DNA from: Iris pallida
Taxonomy: Eukaryota; Streptophyta; Magnoliopsida; Asparagales; Iridaceae
DNA: 64,000 nt
Assembly (NCBI GenBank): GCA_029216955.1
Contig: JANAVB010004000.1
Span: forward strand, 2,405,442-2,469,441
Direction of reading: 5' to 3'
Every line of letters starts with the position of its first letter. Position 1 is the stretch's first letter. The position numbers and the translations under genes are program-made. The notes below the pieces were generated by a model. It was not told where the DNA came from. It searched no databases and worked only from the letters and a program-made list of their open reading frames with translations. Positions 43,503-54,411 of this stretch are shown here, piece after piece.

Positions 43503-44725
43503 CTATGAACTTCTGTCAATTCCTCCTTGTGGTGTCGCCGGGTTCTCCATGATCGTGGCATAAGCTTGTCCTCCTCGGGCGGTTGGTGGTAGGGCAGTCG
43601 CATTTTTCTTCGAACAAAATCGAGATATGTGTTGGTTGGAGCCACAAGTCCAACACAACCCTAACCATTTGCGGCACTGTTCTTGGATGTGGCCTTTCTT
43701 CATGCAATAGTGGCAGATAGGAATATTTTGTACTTGATATGGGGCTGCTTGTGGCTGCTGTTGATACTGTTGTGCTGCGGTCTTCTCTGGGATATTGGAT
43801 CGCTTCGTTGATCCTGATTGGCTGTTGCCTCATCCATGTGCGTCTTCGTCCCTCTTTTATTTACGCTTCGATTCTATCTCTACCGCCTGTACGACCTTTA
43901 AGATTCTCTCATAAGTTATGGCCTGGCTGGTGGCATTAGCTATGCAAATTTCATGTGAAAGTCCTTTTCTGAACTTCTTGGCTTTGGCTGCAGGGGTCAA
44001 GGCATCTGCAAAGCGGCTGAGGTGGAGAACTCTGCGGTATACTCGTCGACAGAGAGGTTTCCCTGCTCCAGGCTCTCAAACTCGTTCTCTAACTCGTTGC
44101 GGGCTGCTTCGGGATAGAACTTCGTCTTGAACAGCTCCTTGAACTCCTTCCAAGTCACATCGGGCATGGTGAATCGAGGCTCGTCTCTATACCACGTGCG
44201 GGCGATGTCGTAAAGCTGCATGCTAGCTGACTCGATCTTCAGGTCTTCAGGAACTCGACTCATCCGAAGAATTCGATCCACGTTCTCTAACCACTCATCC
44301 GCATAGAGAATCCCTTCCGTCCCCTTGAATTCCCTGGGCCTAAGGTCCATGAAATTCTTAGAAGTTCCAGGGCGCGGTCGTGGGGCATCTCTAGTCTGGA
44401 GAGCCTCTCTCAAGGTATCACGAAAGATGTTGGCCTGCCGCATCTGGGAAGTGATGAGCTGATGGAAGATTCCGAGGAGAGCAATGTTTTCCAGTGCAGA
44501 TGGCGGAGACAGAATATGTGCTGGGTATACGGTAGGTGCTGGATACGTCGCTGGTGCTGGATACATCATAGGAGCTGGATACATCGCCGATGAAGGGTGC
44601 ATGGTAGGTGCTGGATACGGAACTTGTGCTGGTGGTGGGATGTCGTCTCTGCAGAATCTTGGGTATTGCGGTTGAGCCAGGTCATCCTGATGAGTAAGCT
44701 GGCCTCCCTGTGTCAACGGGATCAT
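43503..44725 (-). pseudogene. gag: Gag of the gag-only gypsy element
   Basis: Minus strand, ATG at 44725. The N-terminus has a Pro/Tyr repeat (MYPAPMMYPAPATYPAP), followed by the retrotransposon Gag capsid domain (FKGTEGILYADEWLENVDRI; SVDEYTAEF). A frameshift near 44020 moves the capsid end (HLSRFADALTPAAKAKKF...) to another frame, with a stop soon after. Two zinc knuckles follow, CHYCMKKGHIQEQC and CWTCGSNQHISRFC, and the frame stops at 43503. No protease, RT, RNase H or integrase lies between this stop and the polypurine tract at 43358-43390. Confidence 0.85.
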
Positions 44726-44974
44726 GTAAGTGAAGAATCCTCCTGCAGTCAGTAGGGTGTTCAGGGAGGCGTTGTTCTTGTCTTGAGAATCTATTTACGG
44801 TAATAAAAGAAAACATTAGACGGTATAAAGATTCCAAGCAGGATGCAAGTCAAGGATTTAATAGAAATCAAGGACAAAGATCAATACTGTTTTCAAGACA
44901 CGTGGATGAGATCCTAAGTTTCTAATCCTATTCGCAGGCTCACGACAGTACAGTAATGTAACCGAAGTGATTAA

Positions 44975-45004
44975 CGTCGACCTGCATGGGCCACCAAAAA
45001 AACT
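44975..45004 (-). other. Primer-side region of the gag-only element
   Basis: On the minus strand the LTR end GTGACA is followed by AGTTTTTTTGGTGGCCCATG. It shares GGTGGCCCATGCAGGTC with the region after Tekay LTR 1, linking the two families. Confidence 0.55.
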
Positions 45005-47393
45005 TGTCACGACCCGCACCCGCTTTTTGGATACAAGGCGTGACCAAGTCCAGCCTACACCGTAGTGTCAGCGGTAGAACGTTGTCTAGTATATACAAGT
45101 CACAGAAACTATGTCCAACAAGGTAATCAAGATTTCACCCACAGAAGGTAAAGCCACATCCAATTCCAATAAATACAACTGAAATAAAGGACTGAATAAT
45201 ATAAACTGAATTTCAAGTAGTTCAAGTCACGTCCGGTGGACACAAATCCATTACCAGTAGACGAAATAAAATAAGACAGGAACGAAAAAACTGAAACCAA
45301 CTATGCTAATCATCAGCGCAACAGTACCGTGATCTGAATGCTGGCTCAACACTGCTCGTCTCCACCTGGCTCAAGTACGGCTAACCTGAAGAGATCATCA
45401 GGTCCTCAGAGGACTAGCAAGATACATAATATACAAGCTTTCTAACAGTTTATCATGCATGAAAGAAATCCATGATATAAACATGAAAAGCTAAACAATC
45501 ACGAGACATGAATGTATGAACGACTACGCATAAATGAACTGCAGGGAAACAAGTAAACAAGAGATCAATGGAATACCAAACCCTCACCCCGAATGTGGAC
45601 TCGCAGGTCAGTTTCAAGACAAGTCACCCTCGCCCCGTGTGTGGACTCGCAGGTGCAAACGATCAACCCTCGCCCCGTGTGTGGACTCGCAGGTTGTAAA
45701 CAATTAAAATAAGGAAATAGCAGTTCAATTTATAACGTAATCGTCCTAGGATACAACTCAAACCAGTACAAGTAAAAAGCATGTCCAATAAAGCTATAAG
45801 GCTAACTGTGAGCAATGATGAAGCACATGTCAGCAATCAACTGAATAATGAAAGCAGATAAGCATGTAAATAAAGCTGTAACGAAAGGCAAGGTATACTT
45901 GTATGTGGTCCTGAGCTGTTGGCACGGACAAAATGTTGAGTCAGAAGTCCAATGAACCTGTTTTTAGTTTACAGTGTCAATATGGTAATAAAATAAATTA
46001 GCAATCTATCTATCCTTAGACTTCTAGCCCCTTTCTATTCTCCAATATCAACATGGTCCTCTTATCTATATTTAACTTGGTAACATACTACCCCAAAGCC
46101 ACCTAAATGCAGAAATTACTCATAGGTCATAGCCTTCCCTGGAATCCTATAGATCACATAATGGTACATATGACAACCATGCTTCATCTATAATTGTCTA
46201 TAAACTCTATAACCAGTTGTCTACTATTATTGCTACTGCCCTCTGCTATCGATCGCATAACCCACACAAATTTTGACTCTTCCATATCCTAACATATACT
46301 CCCCTGCATACCAGGTTCTGCCATTGGTTACTACCACAGTATAGGCTGTAGGGATTTGTATGTTAAATCTTCATACAGACTTCCTACATGCCTGATACCA
46401 TCCAAGTCCCCTGTATACCATTGGTTACACCCCTGCATACAGACCACCACAGTAGAGGCTATCAACAGATATTACTGCTATGGCTTTTCCACTTGCCAAT
46501 GAAGCTTCCAGGGTTCTTAATGCCATTTCTAAACTTGCCAACTTAACTGCTTGTACCATACTACAAAGGAAAGTATATAACTAGTTACCAATCTGGGAAT
46601 ATTACAGTTTTCCTCTGATCAGCTTAAACACACAGAGGACATATATCAGAAACTCAGGAAATCCGAGGAAGTATTCACAGACTGAAGTAAATTCTAGATT
46701 TACTTGTATATATATAGCTTAGTGCTACTATATAGGGCCAGGGTCCTTTACATTACAAGTTTTCTTGATGCCTTTCCTTTGAACTCGACACTATCCCTAT
46801 CTACAGGACAAAGGCCTGCTCCCCCCCAATTGGCGGTACTTGGTTCTCTATTTCCCTTACTCTTTGATGCATGTCCCAGTCTTTTGAAAACTGAAACATT
46901 GTCTCTAAACACCCTCTTCCTGGTACTAATGTTAGGACATCCAGAACACTTTATGAGAACAACCAACACAAGAACTCAGCCCTTATACATCCCCAATTAT
47001 TGATACCCAAAACCGGGGCAAGTCTTTCCTAGTATACTAAGTATCCAGGTGACTTGATGTTCAGTCCAGTAAGTATATCATATGTGGACTGGTTGGATAA
47101 CCAACTATTGTATTAGTACCCTTCTAATACAGTACCCTTCTAATGCAGTTCTAACTAAACTCAAAACACAACCATCAGTATCTTAGATTCTGTTACTTGA
47201 ATCCTCTTCTACTACTTCACTCACACAGGAAAACAAGTATACCATTTGTCTATCCCCCATACTTAGTACAAGGACCACAATTCTCCTCTAAATTGGTACT
47301 GCTGCTACTCTATTCATGCTGTAAACACACTGTTTGCATGATGAAGTTCCTACCATGTCCTGAATACACATAGATACTCTAATTTTACTACTA
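45005..47393 (-). mobile_element. LTR B (5' LTR, truncated) of the gag-only element
   Basis: From TGTCACGACCCGCACC. Collinear with 39144 to about 41550 of LTR A with scattered substitutions and indels, then homology breaks at about 47393. The missing 1.8 kb includes the outer end, so the element's second target duplication cannot be checked. Confidence 0.85.
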
Positions 47394-47475
47394 AGCCTTG
47401 TGTGATCGCAATTTAGGTTCGTACGACATCACGCCCAGGGGACGACTATCGATTCTACGAAATCAGGGCATGACA
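47394..47475 (+). mobile_element. 3' tip of a second gypsy LTR, plus orientation
   Basis: Short LTR remnant ending GGGCATGACA, directly before a tRNA-Met primer site. The rest of its LTR was lost at the junction with LTR B. Confidence 0.65.
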
Positions 47476-47478
47476 TAA

Positions 47479-47490
47479 TGGTATCAGAAC
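47479..47490 (+). other. tRNA-Met primer-binding site
   Basis: TGGTATCAGAAC, one change from the canonical TGGTATCAGAGC, three bases after the LTR end. Confidence 0.75.
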
Positions 47491-47596
47491 ACGGCTTTAC
47501 ATTCTTTGGCTTTTCGTCTAGAGTCTCAAACCTTTGACCTCGTGTCGATGAGATAACTTGTTCGATATAGTGAGTCCGTAATATTTAGAGACTAAT

Positions 47597-48770
47597 ATGT
47601 GTTGTCTTTGTATAGCAGAAGTTTTGGAACCCACGGTCGAGAACGAACAGAGTGCTTCGAGTGGCTCGAGCAGCTCGTGGGCTAGACCTTCTAACAATGC
47701 TATCGAGAGGATGCTGTGCATAATGGAGGCCCAGCAGAAACAATCTAAAAATTGGCATCGACAAACGGAGGCACGATAGGTCGAATTCGAAGCTCGCTTC
47801 GATGCACAATCTAAGATTCAACAAAAGCAACTTGATACTCTGTAACAGATTGTCCAAACGATTGTGGCCAATGGCAACTCTGCAACCGCACCTGCTGTCA
47901 CCGAGCCTACGGTCCGACCCATCGTATTCTACCCAGAGGACCCCATGCGTAAACCTGCAACACCGAGAAGCTATATTTTGAAGTGTCAGAGTTCAAGAAA
48001 GTGTGCCGTACTTCCTTAAGTGGTACCAAAGGCCCTTCTATGGCGATCGACTGGTTGGAAGAGCTGGAAGACCACTTCGAGTTCTTTGGCATCAAAAAAT
48101 CTAAGGAAGTCGCCTGCACACAACTTCAGCTACGTTTAAACGCGCATGACTGGTAGGCCATGCACAAACGAGCGATCTGATATGACAACAACTCAGCACC
48201 GATCTCTTAGGCTATGTTCCATAAAGGCTTCGAAGTCGAGTAAATTTTCTCAGCCATTCGTCAAGAGAAGGAGAAGGAATTCATACAGTTGAGACAAGAG
48301 AACAGAACGGTGCAACAGTATGCGACAGAATTCAACAAATTGTCCAAATTTCCTAGTCAATTTTTACATACAGAGGAGTGTCATGTGCGACCATTCGAAG
48401 TGGGTCTATGGCCTTCTATTGTTGCTCATGTGGCGGTACCGGAATACAAGACCACGGACGATGCTCTGAATCACGCTTTTTTCCTTGAAAGCCAGTATCC
48501 CCCCGTTGCTGTCGACGTTATGCACTATTCAAATCATAAATGTCCTAGCCATACAGGAGGCAACAACCATGCTACAAAGCGTCCAAACAATAGCAACTCT
48601 CAGAGACAGAACCCAAGACTTTGTTGCACCAAATGAAACTATACTGGACACCATGCCAGCGAATGTCGTACTTTGGACATAGACTACTACTTTTGCAGGA
48701 AGAAGGGGCACATCATTAAAGATTGTCTTGTCCGAAAGCAAAGTCAGGATGTCCCACCGTAACTAAATTA
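47597..48770 (+). pseudogene. gag: Decayed gypsy Gag, plus strand
   Basis: Gag fragments in several frames with many stops: IERMLCIMEAQQKQSKNWHR near the start, then the capsid end RQENRTVQQYATEFNKLSKF (48289 on), and a knuckle-like FCRKKGHIIKDC near 48690. Different from the Tekay Gag. Sequence ends where the Sirevirus-like element begins. Confidence 0.75.
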
Positions 48771-48861
48771 GCAGAATCGAGGCCCGACACCTCGAACTCT
48801 CCCGCCTGCACAATAAAATGGCCAAAACCGTCGCCCCAATGCCCAGGGTCGCGTCTATGAC

Positions 48862-49059
48862 ATGACCCGAGATGAGGCATTTGCCTTAAAAATTGTTGTG
48901 ACAAGTATATTACTTTTCAATAATGTACCTGCTCGTATATTATTTCATTCTGGTGCTACACATAGTTTCATATCGGCGGACTTCGTCATCGAACAAAATT
49001 TTTCCGTGATACATCTAGGCCTTAACCTTGTTAGCCCAATGATTATATCATATTTTTGA
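48862..49059 (+). pseudogene. Gypsy aspartic protease fragment with altered active site
   Basis: Reads ALKIVVTSILLFNNVPARIL then FHSGATHSFIS. The family active site is DSGA; the Asp is His here. The frame stops at 49057-49059, where the Sirevirus-like LTR probably starts. Confidence 0.75.
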
Positions 49060-50237
49060 ATATGGCTAATCAATTAAGTTTAACTAGTGATGTCACTAAT
49101 ATTCATGTAACCACTATTATGTTGCTACTTAAACTTAGTATTGTCCTAAATGGTCTATATCATATTGCTATGCTTGTATCATACTACATCATATTGTTTT
49201 GTTCATCTAACATGTTCTTGCAGATAAGCAGTAAGCATGATCAAACCAGGACATATGCAACGAAGAATTATTGATGGACCAAAGATGGCATAATACAAGA
49301 AGATATCTCTAAACCGCCTAACGACCTATCCGGGTCCTCGCATCGGGAGTTCTACTCCCCGGTCAGCGGATGAGGGTCGAGGGGGAAACGCCCCCCGTAG
49401 GGGTTCGGGAGTGAAGTCCCCGAAAGGTATTTAGATTTCTAGGTCTGTTTATCTTTAGACGATTACCGTCAAGAAAAAATAAGTCTGCTCAAATGTCAGG
49501 AGAAAGGCGTCATCAAATGGGCTATTAGTTTTCTTATTTATTCTGTAATTTTTCTTTTATTGAGTATAGGAAAAATGTGAGATTGATCGGATCGGTACTG
49601 GCTTAGGTTTTTCTCAGTCCACAAACAAAAATAAGCCTACCTACGTATCCCAAAAATCTACAATTCCAGAAAGCCCAAAGCCTATGCAAATTTGGCCCAT
49701 TCCTTACTATTCTAACCCAGCAGAACTCTGATAGAACGCTGACCGAGTTCAGCCCGAGTTTGGTCTGGGTAAATTTGAAATACAGTTTCTACCAAATCTG
49801 TATCCAACGTTCGTATGTGAAATCCTAGTATCCGAACTCTCTCAGAACTCTGTCCGAGTTCCGTCCTCCCAAAAATACTATAAATGGAGTTGAGATTACC
49901 ATTCATTTCAATCATCCAATTTCATCTATTCTCTTCTCTATCTAAAGTGTTTTGAGCTTTCTACTTTCATATCTAAGCCTTTACACTCTTAGCCAAGCCA
50001 GTACAGGTTCTGTTTAATCTAGAGTTTGGTATTGAAGAGTTGTATAGGAGGCTGTATTCAGAAAATGTTCCAGTTTTCCAATTGCCTTCTGGAGTCGGTC
50101 GTGCGCTCGTCACCAAGCACAGTATTATGAAGTTGGTCGTACACTTGTCGTCAAGCACGGTGTTTTAAGAGTTGCAAGCGTTCAGTTAAAGCTTATGCCA
50201 TAGTGGATTAACAACGAGCAAGAGTACTCGCGACTGG
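49060..50237 (+). mobile_element. Sirevirus-like copia LTR, left part
   Basis: The left boundary is inferred from loss of gypsy homology. Contains a GC-rich symmetric block (49335-49425: CCGGGTCCTCG, CTACTCCCCGG, GAACCGCC-like and CCCCCGTAGGGG) of the kind known from Sirevirus LTRs, a TATA box at 49879, and a leader. It continues after the solo LTR at 53837-54038. Confidence 0.6.
49879..49885 (+). promoter_or_regulatory. TATA box of the Sirevirus-like LTR
   Basis: TATAAAT followed by a CT-rich start region around 49905-49940. Confidence 0.55.
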
Positions 50238-50593
50238 TGTCACGACCCGTACCCTGATTAGGGGCACGAGCACGTGGGTACGTCCAGCCTACGCCGCAAA
50301 ATAGGCACTAGAACGTTGTGTAGGTCATCTGTAAATACTATAACAAAACAGTAAAAGGGTACCTGTCATCTCCGTACGGAGGAATATAATTTGGCATAAC
50401 TCAATCACAAGATAAAACTATGATAGATATCACGAAATGGAAATGTGATAGAAGTAAAAATAGGAAATGAGTTCAGGATCCAACACAGCTCAAAGATATA
50501 AACAACATCACAGAATCACAAAATATAATATAGTATACTATAGTCTGAAAACACTAGCTGGATCGCAGTCCAGGCAAACCTAACTAAGCTATA

Positions 50594-50703
50594 CTAGTTC
50601 AGGTATGTAAAGTCTAGTAGCTCAACTATCAGGTCACAGTCCTGGACTAAGTCTCCATCTATCTCGACCCCATAGTAGGTTGAGTAGTCTGCCTCAGAAT
50701 CAT
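50594..50703 (-). other. Acidic exon-like frame in the 3.6-kb solo LTR
   Basis: Minus strand: ATATTACAG, two bases, then DSEADYSTYYGVEIDGDL... for 35 residues and TAG. Matches the frame at 30876-30991 in acceptor, phase and the D-x-EA...TYYG pattern although the DNA has diverged strongly. Confidence 0.45.
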
Positions 50704-51630
50704 CTGTAATATATCAACGGTATACTGTCAGAAAAATGAGCAAGTACAAACACTAACAGCAGTTCCATATGAATTGACAAATTCTATAAGCGATAATTAT
50801 AATAAAATACAAGACAAAATCAACAGGAAATATATAACATGATGTGAGTACTGAATATGACGATAATTTATAAGATGACTTGGAAACTATTCTGGAAGCC
50901 AAGTTATAACCCGTAAATCAAACAAGGACCAGGGTTGTAACCCTTCTCCTGAACAGAACTAAGTAGGATATATGATGTAATAAAGTAAATATAAAATGTG
51001 CCATAAATTATTAGAGCGTTATATGATCGGCTTGGGAAAGTACAGGACATGCTATCCACTTGGCCCGACAATCACATGAAAATTACTGGAAAGGGTCATA
51101 CCGACCAACCTGGATAACAAGCACAAGAAATAAGATCTCACTACATCCTACGTGAGGTGAGAGTGACAGAAGCACAAGAATATAGTGACATGATGGTATT
51201 GATCACATAGCCCCTAAAATTCTCTATCCCTGAATAGTATAATATATCCGGACATGACACGTCATGACACAGGATTCCCTAAGACGGTAGCTACTCCCTC
51301 TCAGGAATTGGTGTCGATACAAGTACATAAAACAAGACAGAAAATGTACCAATATACCAAGAAAATCTAGGAACAACATCTCATGTCATGATCCGATGTA
51401 TACTAGTCCGTGAATCATCGTGTCAGAAAATCAAGTAAGACACTACAACTGAATCGGATATATCAGATATCAAGACAATGAAAACTATCAGTGAATGTAC
51501 TCGCCTGTGGTCCTGAGCTGATAAGTTGAACAGATGCTCAGAGTAATCACAGACCTAAAGATGTGATACTATAAGTCAAAACAGGGTTTAATAATGATAG
51601 AAAACTAATTAAGTCATGATATACAAGTCT

Positions 51631-51966
51631 AAGTCAAACTAGGTCATACTGGGCTAAAATAGGTCATACTAGGTCATACTAGATCATACTAGGTCATACT
51701 AGGTCACAGAAAGTCAATCCAAGTCAAACTAGGTCAAACTAGGTCAAAGGTTGACTTACAGTTGACTTTTGGTCAACTAGTCAACCCTGGTCAACTCTGG
51801 GTCAACCCTAGGTCAAACTAGGCTAATGTTGACCAACTGTTGACTTTTAATCAATTGGTCAACTCTGGTTTGGTTTCGGGTCAATTCTAGTCACTTTTAG
51901 GCTAAGTTTGACTTTCGGTTGACTTTTGTTGACTTTTGGTCAAAACGGTCAACCGAGGTCAAAACT
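51631..51966 (-). repeat. Dense TTGAC (W-box-like) array
   Basis: By hand count about 22 TTGACC/TTGACT hexamers on either strand in 336 bp, mixed with AGGTCATACT units. TTGAC[CT] is the core bound by plant WRKY factors; binding here is inference. Confidence 0.6.
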
Positions 51967-52619
51967 AGTCTAAGAGCAATAATCCTAACCATTACCAACC
52001 AAGACAATCAATTTCTAACCATATCCTAACACCTTAGACTCATACCTTAGCTTCTAGGTAATTACCTTAACCTTACCTATTACCCTTCACAAAGTATTCC
52101 CAATACCTTGCCCCGATACAAAGGCAACCCTTCCGAACCTTGGTAGACTGACCTAAGCTTCTTAGGGTAGCTAGATACTAATCTATCTAGATATTACCAA
52201 CCCAAAAATCTAGGTATTTAGCCATCCAGTCCATCTTATCCCCATGTTGGTCACTCTCAAAATTATCTTAAGGTATCATGAGACACCCTATGGTATCTTG
52301 AGATGCCACTCTCCTAACACTATCCAACCATACTAGCTCTATTAGGATACTAACTTATCTAGTACACTCACTAAACACACCCCACTAGGTCTACAACTCT
52401 CAAATCTAACATCTCATATCCTAACTTATACTAACATATAAGCTAACATCTACTAACAAATCCTAACTAACAAATATCTAACAACTTGGTAGCAAACTCT
52501 GTCTAACAAGGGCTAACTAATATAGGAAAATGGCTAAAGGGAAGGGGGCTAATTTCTAAAGGAAAAAAGGAGATTGAAAGGATTAAAACTAAAGGCTAAA
52601 AAGCTTAAAAAACTGCCAA

Positions 52620-52785
52620 TAAGCTGCTGCTTATTGCAACTGCTTATGCTGCTGATTATGCTTATTGCTTACTGAAACTGCTGCTGTTGCTTATGGCTGC
52701 TGCTGCCGCAAGCTGCTGCTGCTTATGGCTGCTGCTGCCGCAAGCTGCTGCTGCTTATGCTGCTTTTGCTTATTGCTTATCAATC
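52620..52785 (+). repeat. GCTGCTTATGG minisatellite
   Basis: Units such as CTGCTGCTTATGGCTGCTGC and GCCGCAAGCTGCTGC repeat several times before the TA tract. Confidence 0.85.
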
Positions 52786-52786
52786 T

Positions 52787-52788
<2 letters not shown>

Positions 52789-52876
<88 letters not shown>
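52789..52876. repeat. (TA)n microsatellite
   Basis: Uninterrupted TA run of about 88 bases. Confidence 0.97.
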
Positions 52877-52881
<5 letters not shown>

Positions 52882-53836
52882 TCAATAATATAAATACTTG
52901 TATATATATTATGATACATGAAGAAAAATGTAAAGACAAGCAATAACACATCTCTAACATATAAAAATCTAATATTAAAACATGTATTAAATTATTTAAA
53001 CACAAGTGTCCAATATTGAGGGTTTCCCACATGGACACAAAGCACAACAAGGACACTCATAATAACTCCAGATGGACACGAAATGGACACAAATGGAGAC
53101 ACAACCATGGAGGTCATTCCTATGGGTTCAAAATAATCATATATGCATGTAGGATTGAAATAGAGGGTAGATTTTACCTTCCGGAAGGTAAAATCTAAGG
53201 AAACTCCTTCCGACACGACACCGACACGAAAGGATCTCCAAATGGACACGAACCAAAGCCAAAACCTCCCAAACATGGTTAGCACCCTCTCTTCATGGAG
53301 TAGAGAAGAAATGATGAAGATTTGATAGAGGAATAGATTGATTTGGGGATAAAATCAATGGAGGCTCTTCTCAAATTTGGGGAAGAACAAGAGAGAGAAA
53401 TATTTGTGGATAAAACCAATGAGAATGACTCATTCCTATCCCTGTTGTGGTCGGCCCTATATGGATGATGTGTCCCATTTTTGTAATGTCTAAAATACCC
53501 CCCTCTAGCTCCTATTAGTATTAACTTAAGTTAGGTTTTGGTTTGAGGCTAAATTAGTCTAGTTTGAATCTCTAATTAACCCAACCTAGTCATGAATAAT
53601 TAGTCTAACCATACTAACTTAAATATTGTTATGTGGACCATGTCTAACTAATAAGTGGGTCCCACTAGAGTCAAAACTACCCCGGATCCCCGATACAAGT
53701 CGGATTGAGTTAAAATTCGAACCCGACTCAAATAACCCCAAAACAATATCATAAATAATAAAATAATTTCAAAATTATTCTAAAGTGGAAAATGACCAAA
53801 ATACTCCTATTCTTGAAAACTGGGGGTGACAACTGG

Positions 53837-54038
53837 ACTAGTCATTTGAGAGGGAAACCAGTATACATCGTGGTGTTCACAGAGTTTGAATTCTTGACTC
53901 TTGCTTTACCGCATTTTATTTACCGTCTTTTATCGGCTATAATATATAACTACTTAATATTTTAATTGGTAATTATTTTTTGCTGCACACGTACACACTC
54001 TATTCACCCTCCCTCTAGAGGTGCTCAACGGTCCTACA
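53837..54038 (+). mobile_element. Sirevirus-like LTR, right part
   Basis: Continues the LTR interrupted at 50237 and ends CGGTCCTACA directly before the primer site. Confidence 0.65.
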
Positions 54039-54040
54039 AT

Positions 54041-54052
54041 TGGTATCAGAGC
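54041..54052 (+). other. tRNA-Met primer-binding site of the Sirevirus-like element
   Basis: TGGTATCAGAGC two bases after the LTR end. A second exact copy is at 54135-54146 and a degenerate third at 54198-54209. Confidence 0.8.
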
Positions 54053-54247
54053 TAGGACTATATTATCTGGCTTAACATCCTTAGAGTAGATCCTTATTAT
54101 CAATTGTTAATCTCTGGTTCCAATTGCCTACAATTGGTATCAGAGCAGGTGCTTATTATATAGATATTACTGCTCATACCAACTGCTCCCACAATTATTA
54201 TATCAGAGCAGGTTATATTCATATATAACACTCCAGAGAATTTGCAT

Positions 54248-54411
54248 ATGACAGCCGTAAAATCAATATTCACAGGTGAAGGGCAGTCCACAAATAGACC
54301 TCCACTATTTGATGGAATGAACTATACTTCTTGGAAGACACAGATGAGCTTCTACCTGAAGTCTCTAGATTTATGATCAATTGTTTGCAATGGCTACAAA
54401 AAGCCAACTAT
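54248..54411 (+). pseudogene. gag: Sirevirus-like Gag, N-terminal part
   Basis: ATG at 54248, then GEGQSTNRPPLFDGMNYTSW, KTQMSFYLKSLDL, a TGA at 54374 where Trp is usual, and SIVCNGYKKPT. The non-autonomous element at 54412 splits it; the frame resumes at 58880 when one ACTAT copy is removed. Typical N-terminal start of a copia Gag. Confidence 0.8.

Larger units (their letters stand above)
50238..53831 (-). mobile_element. 3.6-kb solo LTR (Ty3/gypsy), minus orientation
   Basis: Starts TGTCACGACCCGTACCC and ends CTGGGGGTGACA. ACTGG flanks both sides (50233-50237, 53832-53836) and the copia LTR resumes at once. Related to the 27364-31364 solo LTR: shared termini, GTACGTCCAGCCTAC block, donor-like CAGGCGAGTACATT, acidic frame and TTGAC array. 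Carries a (TA)n tract and a GCTGCT minisatellite. Confidence 0.9.
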
